DNA from: Pisolithus tinctorius
Lineage: Eukaryota; Basidiomycota; Agaricomycetes; Boletales; Pisolithaceae
Direction: 5' to 3'
Length of the DNA: 64,000 nucleotides
NCBI GenBank assembly: GCA_024663395.1
Contig: JANFAH010000068.1
Location: 62,001 to 126,000, forward strand
Shown piece after piece: positions 23,726 to 32,588 of the stretch (the first letter of the stretch is position 1; each line of letters opens with the position of its first letter). Made by a program: the position numbers and the translations under genes. Below the pieces are notes generated by a model. That model had not been told where the DNA came from, ran no database searches, and was given only the letters and a program-made list of their open reading frames with translations.

Positions 23726-24842
23726 ATGTCTGCTGGCCATGCCCCTCGTCTCTCCCAGCTCATACGCGTGGCTACCCCCGACCCGATCAAAGCAGAGAAG
23801 ACTGCTTTAAAGGCAAGGTTCATCATTGCCTCCGTGGCTCTGGTCGCTGAGGCGAGGTGCCTCCCAGATGACAAGGAGGAGCTGTGGGAGGAGAAGGTCA
23901 TGTGGATGCGCCGATGGGAGGAGAGAACAGTGAGTGGGCAAGCCGTCTGAGACCCGCAGCATTGACCGTCCTCTAGGGGGAGGTGTACCCCATCGTCGAG
24001 CATGGGCAAGAACTGGGCATCGACACCAAGATAGACGCAGCGGATGGACCTGCCATCACAGAGGCTGATGAGGCCTACAAGAGGTGGGTGGCTGAGGAGA
24101 TTGCACATGGAAAGGCTGACGAAGACATGTGGATGGGCGAGGAGACTGCACAGGCTGTCAGCAAGCAAGATGCGAGTGTCGCGGTGCCAGCAGCGACAGA
24201 GAAAATGTCACATGTCGAGGTTGTAGCCTGGCTGGTTCGAAAGGTGAGTGCACGGTTTGTATGATGCGGTAGCAGCTGACACTGGAGTCCCAAGCAATCA
24301 CGGCAGACGGTCACTGAGAGCGAGGTCGAGGACGAGCCAAAGATCATCATCCCGCCCAGTTCTATTCTCCACAAGGTGCCCTGCACGTGTTGCCTGGTCA
24401 GGAATGCCGTGTGCACGGGTCCTGTTGGCTGCACGTGCAATGGCTGTGCGTGGATGAAGCAAAGGTGCGAGAAGTCGACAAAGGCCATGGGAAAGAGAGC
24501 ACAGGCTGGTGCATCGGTCGGTAAGTAATGACCCCATCTTGGGAGGTGCGAAGTTAATGGTTCACAGCCCAGGCTTCAAGGTCTGTGAAGGCTGGCCCTT
24601 CCAAGAGGGCCGTTGATGACAACGACGACAACGACGACAAGGTGGAAGTGGTCGAGAGCCACACGCGCGTGAAGGGGAAGGCACCAGTGCATAGTCGGCT
24701 CGACGCCAAGGTCACGGCCAACCTCTCACAGTCGCTGAGGCTGCTGTGTGCCGAGGCTGTGGAGTCACAGGCCGCATACCTTCACCTGCAGGTGCGCATC
24801 GATCAGCTTGCCGAAGCTCTGGAGAAGATTGGGGTGGAATAG
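23726..24842 (+). CDS. Zn2Cys6-spaced cysteine-cluster protein with coiled coil
   Basis: Four exons join in frame: 23726-23929, 23977-24243, 24307-24520, 24568-24842, giving 319 aa with no stop. The N-terminal half is acidic and helical (KAEKTALKARFIIASVALVA; WEEKVMWMRRWEE). Around residues 190-220 lies a cysteine cluster with the spacing C-x2-C-x6-C-x7-C-x2-C-x6-C (CTCCLVRNAVC...CNGCAWMKQRC), as in fungal Zn2Cys6 proteins but internal. A Lys/Asp-rich linker and a C-terminal leucine-rich helix (AAYLHLQVRIDQLAEALEKI) follow. Agaricomycetes carry expanded families of such proteins; DNA binding is inference. It is the only intact non-transposon gene inside the island. Confidence 0.75.
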
Positions 24843-25721
24843 GAATGTTCATAGTTAGTTCAGATTCATTGTACTGTCCCAACCGCATGTCAGTGCATAC
24901 CGCACTAAATATACCGCTCTTCTTGCTTCTGTGCGAAGTTGTGAACAACTCGAAGTGCTTGGTGATGTCCCACAGGATAGTGCGGCTGCAGTAGGATATG
25001 ATGTGCGGGGTACCACCTGACTTGTCTTCTTCATGCGACTTTTGACTTCTCTCAACGGTAAGTCCTCATGAAACGATCTTGATGGTAGGATGTGACGGAT
25101 TCTTGAAGAGGAAGCGAAGGGACTGTTTATTGGGTAGCTGGGATGGTCTTTGTGTATCAAATGTAAGGAGATGGAAGGAGATTTGAAAGAAAAGTAGATC
25201 AAGGGGTGCACGCTGACTGCGTGATTGAAGAGGAAATGCATGGGGTGGTTGCGAGGATCCGTGGTATAGGGCGGCCAAGGACGGCATCAGCAAGACTAGT
25301 AAGAGAGATAGGAGAGACGTTGTTTTGGCTATATACTTATTCGGTGTTTTGTTATTTTTCTGGACAGTTTTGGACTTTTTGTAAGCGGTTTTTATGTTTT
25401 TTGAGCGAGGGCTAGCTATCAGTAGAATCACTGGACGAAACCCAGGGTGGAATAGAGGTCTCCGGATGAAACCCGGGGTAAAACAGATAAAAGGAAACGA
25501 ACTATGTCTGATATCGGGTGGATCAAGTGGTATGCTGGTCACCCCTGCAGGGACTTTGAACGCTGACTGTCCCCAGTCAGCATGGAAGAAGGAACAAGTG
25601 TAGTAGAAGAAGCTGCAGGGAGGCGGGCGAGGCCATGGAAAGAGGTATGGGTATCGTGGGAGAAGAGGGTATGGGGGAATAGTGTGATGGACAAACTGTG
25701 GATACTGGAAAGGATGGATAG
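24843..25721 (-). other. 3' non-coding part of gypsy-2 with candidate LTR
   Basis: Downstream of gypsy-2 pol on the minus strand come a C-rich leader, the hairpin motif (25562-25581) and CTGCAGGGG followed by TGACCAGCATACC, which looks like a short polypurine tract and an LTR start at 25541. A TATATAG box lies near 25335 on the same strand. The other end of this LTR is not clear; TGTGCGGGGTACC near 25001 is a candidate. No gene seen. Confidence 0.35.
25541..25581. repeat. Hairpin motif with purine tract, copy 2
   Basis: ACCCCTGCAGGGACTTTGAAC followed by the same hairpin as copy 1 at 23436-23455, about 2.1 kb away and in the same orientation. The two copies flank the cysteine-cluster gene. 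Confidence 0.5.
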
Positions 25722-27494
25722 TCAGCTGTCCGTGGAAAAAGCCTCCACATCATCATCAGTGGGGTCATCCTCAGCTTCCTCGAGAAGGCGGTTGAGTTCT
25801 TCATCATCCAACCCAGTAATGCGAGTCACGGTTGCGCAGGTTTGAGACTGTGGGTGGTAGGGAAGTAAGCGGAATGCAGCAAAGCGGAGTTTGGAGATGG
25901 AGCCATCCAACTCAGCCAGCAGGTACGAGCCCCCAGTGGTCCAACAAAGGATGACCATGGGACTGGTGTACCGTGGCTTTGTCTTCCGGTTCAGCTCTTT
26001 CTCTATGCGGGAGTTGCGAACGAGCATGAGGGTGCCGGGAGCGAAGTTATGGTCTTTAATGCGATGCTGAAAGGCGGTTTCAAACTGTTGGATAGACTGG
26101 AAGCATGTGCAGAGGACATTGCTGCAGACCTGATCTAAATCATCCTGATGCTTCTGTAACTGGCGCGTGCGCCAAGCAATCAGTTCTGTGGTAGTCAGCG
26201 GTGTCGCATCATCGTGGGATAGGGGCAAAAGGAAAGTAGCCTCAGCAAGGTCGAATGGGAACAGCGGTTCGACACCATGTACCATGAAATAAGGGGATAG
26301 ACCCGTGGATTTCAAAATGGTGACCCACTCGGCCCAGAAGACAGAGTGCGCAACGGTGTGCCAGCGGCGATCATCGTTCTCGCAGCTCTTCATGATAGCC
26401 TTGCGAACATCATAGTGGTGGCGCTCTACAATGCTGTTAGCCTGAGAGTTGTAAGGAGAGATATGGATGTGACGGATATGATATTGCACGGCTAGGGCAT
26501 CTAAGGCTTGGACGAACATGGGACCGTTGTCGGTGACAATCTTGGTGAGCAGACCCCAGCGGCATAGGATGTCCTCGAAGATGAAGGACGTGAGCATGGT
26601 ACTATTTTCCGCATGCAACATACGCCATTCGGGATATGAGGTGAGCGCGCAACGAGCCTGTACTATGTAGTGGTAGCCGCCAGCTTTGGGCATCAGCATC
26701 ATGTCAATGTGAGCTTTATGAAACAGGCCCCCTATCATGGGTACAGTGGGGGGGATATGAAGCTTCTGCATCTGGTGGATCTGGCATTTGTGACAAGTGC
26801 AGACATACCACTTCACATCCTCGACAAGCAGAGGCCACCAAAAGCGGAGGAGAAGGTGTGTGCAGACCATGAAGACACCTTTGTGCCTGAGGTCGTCATG
26901 CGCTTCTTTGATGAGACAGTGTAAGTTAGGTAGTAAGTGATGCTAGGGAGTGCTGGGGACTCCTAGGGCTTGACAGAATAGGGTCCAGTTCGACCCAGAG
27001 GGGTTCTGAGCTTGGAAGTGAGAAAAGAGGGTGAAGGAGTGACTGGAGTTGGTCAAAACAAATGGAGTGGGGAAATGAGCAAACAATGGCGTCTGGAGGT
27101 CGTCTGGGAGTGCCTCTATGAGGGCTTGTCACAGTCTTTTGTTCGCAGTCTTTGATTTTGCAGTCTTCGCAGTCTCCTTTTCTCCTCCTTTTGTTGTGTA
27201 CTGTAGACCTACACTAGTGCGCAAAAAATGCTGACTAAGCTACCAAAAATGCGCCACAAAGGTAGGCTAAGTATCACTAATGTAAATCAAAGCAAAAACA
27301 CAATAGAAAGGATAAAATAATTAAATCACCTCAGTAGGGAGTACTTATTCCCTACAACGGTACTGCTTGGATTCATCGACGACTAGCTGGTGCTGTCTGT
27401 GCGGTTCCCTACGCCATAAGTTACCATCTAGGAGGAAGAAGCGGCTGGCCGAATTAAAGAAGGATGAGTACTGCGCATCAGTAAGGTCAGGAGG
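25722..27494 (-). pseudogene. gypsy-2 integrase, interrupted by a solo LTR
   Basis: Continues the frame of the reverse transcriptase part after a TGA at 27495-27497 (CGA Arg is the likely original). The first part (LTDAQYSSFFNSASRFF to DESKQYR) is followed by the 437-bp LTR. It then continues with the HHCC domain (LIKEAHDDLRHKG, CTCHKC), the rve core with IDMMLMPK, IVTDNGPMF and NSIVERHHYDVRK as the D,D,E residues, and a C-terminal GPY-like region (FAPGTLMLVRN...PYHPQ). No chromodomain is evident; the C-terminus is acidic. With the LTR and one target copy removed the frame reads QYRLIKEAH, as expected. Confidence 0.82.
26920..27356. mobile_element. 437-bp solo LTR
   Basis: The plus strand starts TGTAAGTTAGG and ends TTCCCTACA. 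The target duplication is ACAG (26916-26919) and ACGG (27357-27360), one transition apart; on the coding strand this is CCGT against CTGT, a CpG change. No internal sequence remains, so it is a solo LTR left by recombination. It splits the gypsy-2 integrase just before the zinc-binding domain. Confidence 0.75.
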
Positions 27495-29774
27495 TCACTC
27501 ACGGGTTGCGAGGAATGTGTGGATCATTTCTATCTTTGCTTCATGTGCCCAAGCTTTCGCGGACCGTGGAATAGCAGGGTTGTCTGGGGTATTGGAAGGG
27601 TTATTAGCATCAGCAGTCACAGAGAATGCGAGATAGAAGGATGCAGGCGGCAGGAGGCTTGCCTGATGGTAAGCGGGTGGCGGTAGGGAATGGTGATCTT
27701 GACTGGAAAGTGACATAGGAGGCAGGCAGTCATTGACAACCTGCGTAGAGAAAGAATAAAAACGGTCTAGCCAATCCTCATGGTCATCATCCTCAAGCGG
27801 GTCGAGCTCTGACCATGGATGGCGGGACAAGCTGTCAGGGCCAGCATGCCTATCCGCAGGAACGTGGACGAGTTTGAACGAGAAAAGGAGGACGCCAGCG
27901 ATCCAGCGATTGATCGTCGCATTAGGCTGCAGATCTGGGTTATTTATCATACCCTTAATATACTTCGCATCTACCTCCACAGTGAAGTTAGTGAGGCCGA
28001 AGATGTATACGCGTACTGTGCACAACGTGCGGAAGAGACCATACAACTCAAGCTTAGCCTGAGAGTAGCAGCTTTCCACTTTGTTGAGGGTGATGGATCC
28101 GAAGCGACTCAGGTACTGTCTGCTGTCTTCGCCGAGCTGGTAGAGGATGTAGCCAACTGCGATGACCGATGTGTCAACTGCTAAAATTACTTCGCAACCG
28201 CACTCATAGTCAATCCTTCGGAGTGCGGGGGACTTTACAATTTCGTCCTTGAGTCGTTGCATGGCAGCATGTTGTGGTTCGTCCCATGTGAATGGTACGT
28301 CTTTCCACGTGAGCGCGACTAGTGGCCATGCAATCTTGGCGAAATCTTTGATGAAGATGCATAGCACTCCACAGACACCAAGGAAACTGTGGACCTGTGT
28401 CAGGTTGCGGCACTCAGGCCAGTCGCAGATCTTCTGCACTTTGCTTTCCTCAGGAATGCGACCTTCAAAGGTGCACTTGTGGCCAACAATCACAGTGGAT
28501 GGAGCGGCTAGCACGAACTTCTTTGCCGAGATGGTGGCTCCGACGTTCTGCAAACACTGAAGGATATGGTTAATGACTATACAGTGGTTCCAGATAAATT
28601 TCTGAATCCCAGGATTCTCCAGGATAGTCTCATAGGACCCATCTGCACGCTGATAGCAGGTGGTCTCAGATTTTATGGGGACGTCATCTATGAAGGGCAA
28701 GGTATGATGCGGGATCTCATCCTGGAGAACAAATGCAGTATCTCCCTGGTATACCTGGACTGCGTTTGCATGACCTTGCGGCAGGGTAGTAAGCCAGTGC
28801 AGCCCGAGCGGGGTACCGAAAGTGGTGAGGTTGCAGGAATCCATGTGAAGTGTGCGCTGGTCATACCCAGAGTAGAGGTCCATCATCACATATACCGCGT
28901 ACCCAGCAAAGGATTCTGCGAGATGTTCTACAAAGGGCGGAATGGACGCATCGCGGATGGTCACTGCATTCAGGGGCTGTAAGTCATGCACAAGGCGAAG
29001 AGACTTTCCATCTTTCTTTACTACACAGAACCAGCAGGAGTGGTAAGCCGCTGTAGAAGGTTCATACATGCCGGACTTGATGCGATCTTTAATCATGTCT
29101 ATGACTTGGGCATGTATCGCATTCGGGATAGGGATATTGTGTTGGACCCAAGGCGTGTGCGGAATCATAGGAATCTTTACTGGCAGAAAATACCATTCAT
29201 CTAGGTGTCCGCGCTCTGTAATGTCCCAAGCGAATGCGAGCTCATGGACCGAAATGAGCCAAGTTACGAGTTTAAGTTCTTCTGGCCAAAGCCAATCTGC
29301 AGGATCGAGGTCAAGTTCTGCGGCCCGTTCGGCAGTGAAGCAGATGCCCGGAGTGAAGTCTGGTGGATGGGTTGGAAGTGGTTGGAGACCAGCGAGCGGG
29401 TCATCAGGCAGGCTGTGCACGATGCAGTATTCTTCCACCATTGGGGCAGGTACCATCCGAACCTTCTTGGCAACTGGCTTGTAAACGAGGGTGTGAACTG
29501 TGGGATCTAGTTGATAAACGCTGCCAAATGTGGCTATAGCAGAGGGGTTTAGTATTGTCTGAGTGGAAGAGAGGAAAGCGAAAACAGGCGAGGGTATTCC
29601 AGTGGGTATGTTCCACGGTACAGGTGCCACGGGCAAAGAGAAGTTTGTCGAAGTACAGGCTAATGATGAGACTGTAGGACTGAGGAACAGATAACAGCGG
29701 CTAAATAGGAAACAGGACGTCTTAGTAGGCTCTCCCCAACCGTTTGGTGGATCATCGATATTCAAAAACCCCAT
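27495..29774 (-). CDS. gypsy-2 pol: reverse transcriptase and RNase H
   Basis: An open frame of 759 aa. The N-terminal 190 residues hold a degenerate region, then reverse transcriptase with KIPMIPHTPWVQHNIPIPN, VVKKDGKSLRLVHDLQPLN, the first aspartate in MMDLYSGYDQR, LPQGHANA and the catalytic box FIDDVPIK, then RNase H with ILAVDTSVIAVGYILYQ and SQAKLELYGLF, ending VPADRHAGPDSLSRHP. The catalytic aspartates are intact. A TGA stop separates it from the integrase. It begins at MGFLN, in the -1 frame relative to a Cys/His-rich frame just upstream. It belongs to a different lineage from gypsy-1 (FIDD rather than YMDD, no chromodomain). Confidence 0.8.
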   Translation of the reverse strand: MGFLNIDDPPNGWGEPTKTSCFLFSRCYLFLSPTVSSLACTSTNFSLPVAPVPWNIPTGIPSPVFAFLSSTQTILNPSAIATFGSVYQLDPTVHTLVYKPVAKKVRMVPAPMVEEYCIVHSLPDDPLAGLQPLPTHPPDFTPGICFTAERAAELDLDPADWLWPEELKLVTWLISVHELAFAWDITERGHLDEWYFLPVKIPMIPHTPWVQHNIPIPNAIHAQVIDMIKDRIKSGMYEPSTAAYHSCWFCVVKKDGKSLRLVHDLQPLNAVTIRDASIPPFVEHLAESFAGYAVYVMMDLYSGYDQRTLHMDSCNLTTFGTPLGLHWLTTLPQGHANAVQVYQGDTAFVLQDEIPHHTLPFIDDVPIKSETTCYQRADGSYETILENPGIQKFIWNHCIVINHILQCLQNVGATISAKKFVLAAPSTVIVGHKCTFEGRIPEESKVQKICDWPECRNLTQVHSFLGVCGVLCIFIKDFAKIAWPLVALTWKDVPFTWDEPQHAAMQRLKDEIVKSPALRRIDYECGCEVILAVDTSVIAVGYILYQLGEDSRQYLSRFGSITLNKVESCYSQAKLELYGLFRTLCTVRVYIFGLTNFTVEVDAKYIKGMINNPDLQPNATINRWIAGVLLFSFKLVHVPADRHAGPDSLSRHPWSELDPLEDDDHEDWLDRFYSFSTQVVNDCLPPMSLSSQDHHSLPPPAYHQASLLPPASFYLAFSVTADANNPSNTPDNPAIPRSAKAWAHEAKIEMIHTFLATRE

Positions 29775-29842
29775 TCGACTATACTTTGGTGGCTATGGCA
29801 GTGCTTGCCGCACTTGCAGCATGGACAGCCCTCGCGCCACGG

Positions 29843-31705
29843 TGTGAGTCAAAGTGTGGAAAGGCAGTATAAACCAACCAAACCAACACCAAAGACAAAT
29901 AATGTAGAGCGAGTGGTGGTGTGCCTCTGCAGAACCTGGAGGGCAGAAACCTGAATGTGGGGGGGGAACTTCAAGGAGAGGTGCTCCTGGCGCAAGTCGT
30001 TGACGAGTTACACAGGAGAAGATGAATGAGTGATGATTGGATGGGGGATGCTGAACAGAGTGAAGGTGTTCAGCCGAAAGGTACTTCAAGTAATGGACTT
30101 CAATAAAACGTGCTCCTTGCACAAGTCGATGACGAGTTATGCAGGAGTGGGAGGATGACTAAGCAAGACCTGCTGACTAAGTGTGGATGGAGCTTCAGAT
30201 AATGGATGGTGGTAGATAGACTCTTCCGAATGAGCCTCAACTACCAAGTATACAAATGATGACAGATAGACCCCTTCGTGGAGCCTCAACTGTCACGACG
30301 AGATAGGCACTGAACTGATTGCTGGACTGCTTCTGAATTGCTTCCTGATTGATTGTGGGTAGCTAAGTACATGGGGATTTATATACTGTGGGGGGAGCAC
30401 TGCTTGTGACAAACAAGGCACAAACACTTGGTAAGTAATGAGTAAGGACTGAGTAATCATGATGAGTAAGCGAGAAATGAAAAGTAAGCAAGCAAGGAGG
30501 ATTGGTAAGTATTGGCAATGAACGAGTCAAGGATAGTCAAAATATCACAGAATGAGTCAAATAGAGTCAGAAACTGAGTAAGTGCACTGATATCACATTA
30601 GGGGGTGGCAATGCAAGTCAGATCTCGGCAGAGACATCTCTAGATCCAAAGATGGCATGACAGATGGATGGTGTTTCCAGATAGGGAAGTATTAATTCCA
30701 GAATTGAAGGGCATGAGTCAGGTGTCAAAGGGGGCTAGGGCATTGGGGGTCTGTGGGGCAATGAGAGCATATGCGATCGCATCTCCCACCCTTCCATCCT
30801 CTCAGCAAAGTTAACAAAAACTTCATGGGTGGGGCTCTGGTGGAGGAGGAGGAGAAGGGGGGACGTCTTCTGCTGGATCTTGCAGTAGGAAGGCAAGATG
30901 CATGTCATACTCGTCATGAATGCGATCAGGGAGGCTGGAGGACAGTAGATTATACTGCAGCTGTCGCAATGTGGGAAGAATGACGGACGAGACTGGAATA
31001 AAGACGGTGCAAGGAGCAGGGAGGAACGATCCATATGCTTCATCAAGAGGGGAGACTGAAACGACCACATAAGACCTTTCTAACCAAGTGACAGACCTGA
31101 GGCGACCAAAGAACATCCTTCTGGAAGTCATACTGATGAGGAGAACATGCTGACCAAGCTGCATGGGACAAGATGGGGCTGACAATGACGGGATGAACCA
31201 GGGGGCTTCAGGACAGAAGCTGGTGGGAATGCCTGGCAGATATACATAGCCACTGTCTCTGGCAAATGAGACAAGTGAGATGATCGACGAAGAGGTGGCC
31301 ATGATTGATGGACTTAGCGAAATGAGCGTCTGATGGATGGAGTGCTGTAGAAACATGCAGGGTGCGAGGATCCTCTCCAAATTTGGAAGGAAGAATCGTG
31401 GGGCTGAGCACTTTAAGCGAGCATGTGAACCGAGTTGATATCTTTGGAAACGGTGGAGATATGACGAAAACCGGAATGCCGTACACGGGCACTAAAAACT
31501 TTTGACATGCGCTTAACTTGCTTCCTCTTTTCTCTTTAGCACTGATGACTCGTTCTTGTGCGAAGGATGACTGTTAATGTCCAACAGTCTTTCTACGCAT
31601 GAGGCCTTTAGTCTTCATCTGCATGCTTGGGCATTGTGCACAACTCGTCAACGAGTTAGGCAGAGTCAGCTGTAACCATGTCCACAACACCTTTGGTGTG
31701 TGACA
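29843..31705 (-). mobile_element. 1.85-kb TG...CA element, copy C
   Basis: Third copy, 1863 bp, same ends as copies A and B. Target duplication ACGG (29839-29842) against GCGG (31706-31709), one transition apart. Minus-strand TATATAAA box at the complement of 30378-30385. It separates the gag-like and pol parts of gypsy-2. Confidence 0.68.
30823..31380 (-). CDS. Conserved unknown frame inside element copy C
   Basis: Frame of 185 aa matching the 214-aa frame of copy B over nearly its whole length, with blocks SFARDSGYVYLPG, ERSYVVVSVSPLDEAYG and YDMHLAFLLQDPAED. It starts later, at MERILAPC, because the upstream segment is out of frame. Confidence 0.4.
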   Translation of the reverse strand: MERILAPCMFLQHSIHQTLISLSPSIMATSSSIISLVSFARDSGYVYLPGIPTSFCPEAPWFIPSLSAPSCPMQLGQHVLLISMTSRRMFFGRLRSVTWLERSYVVVSVSPLDEAYGSFLPAPCTVFIPVSSVILPTLRQLQYNLLSSSLPDRIHDEYDMHLAFLLQDPAEDVPPSPPPPPEPHP

Positions 31706-32232
31706 GCGGTGTCATTGGGAGTAACAACTGGGGTGTGTTCATTGAGGTCGAAAAGAAGGGGGCGATGGACATTAGACCAGTGAGAGGAAGAAGAACACAC
31801 TCGTTCTGCATCTATAAGGTTGTCAACGGTGGTCTTTGAAGAAGGAGACATGAGGATATATGCAGCCAACAACTGTTGAGCCGAAGAGCCAGAGTTGCCA
31901 GGAGGGGGCAATGGAGTTTTAGGAGGGACAGGAGGTGGGATAATGGGAACAGTGGAAGACTGAGCGATGGGGGTGACTATATGCGAGGTGGCTATATGCT
32001 GGGGAATAGTAGGTGCAGAAGGCTGCGTAACTGAGACAGAAGGAATCTGCATGGTTGGTGTAGCTACTGGCTGCCCAACAGGCACAAGAGGGGGAGGCTG
32101 CATAGGGCCAGCCTGCGAAATAGTGGACAACACACCAGGATTGTTGGTAGTAGCCGAGACAGGAGGTTGAGCAGGCACATTGGCAGATGCATTCGGAGTG
32201 AAGGGAACACCTGTGGGCAATGAAGACATCAT

Positions 32233-32588
32233 TTAGAGCAAAGTTCGAAAGATATATGCGCAAGAAATCCGACAGGATGAGCGCAGATGATGAAGTCGAA
32301 GACAAGAGGCAAAGACTCTCAGGAGATAATCTAAGTATGGATGACTTAGATTATCTAAGATTCACGTGATCGCTACGAAGGCCAAGTTCACTCTACTCAA
32401 GATCGCAAGCTCACTAGCTTCTAGTGAACGGCCATTTTTGTCGGAGCGAAATTAGACTTGTTTGTGGGGGACCAAAATATTTGTACAAAAGTAGTGGCCT
32501 TTTAGGTGATTGGTATCATAGTTAAAATTTTACGTCGAGGGCTTTTGAACTGCTCTCTGGCACAAGCTGAAGTCACAAAAGTTTCAAA
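32233..32588. other. Boundary between transposon island and gene-dense region
   Basis: About 355 bp without a gene. An inverted repeat lies at 32326-32360 (AGATAATCTAAGT against ACTTAGATTATCT). One CACGTG occurs near 32364. The rest should contain the spb4 promoter. No mobile sequence is seen to the right of this point. Confidence 0.5.

Larger units (their letters stand above)
29775..32232 (-). pseudogene. gypsy-2 gag-like region, split by copy C
   Basis: Upstream of element C (32232 down to 31706) is a Pro/Ser/Thr-rich frame of about 175 aa. Downstream of it, 29842 to 29761, one frame encodes CPCCKCGKHCHSHQS, a Cys/His cluster that could be a decayed nucleocapsid knuckle, ending WGF-TGA inside the start of pol. 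The frame continuous with the upstream part instead stops at TAG, so a frameshift or a missing piece must be assumed. The gag is shorter than usual. The assignment rests on position and composition. Confidence 0.4.
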
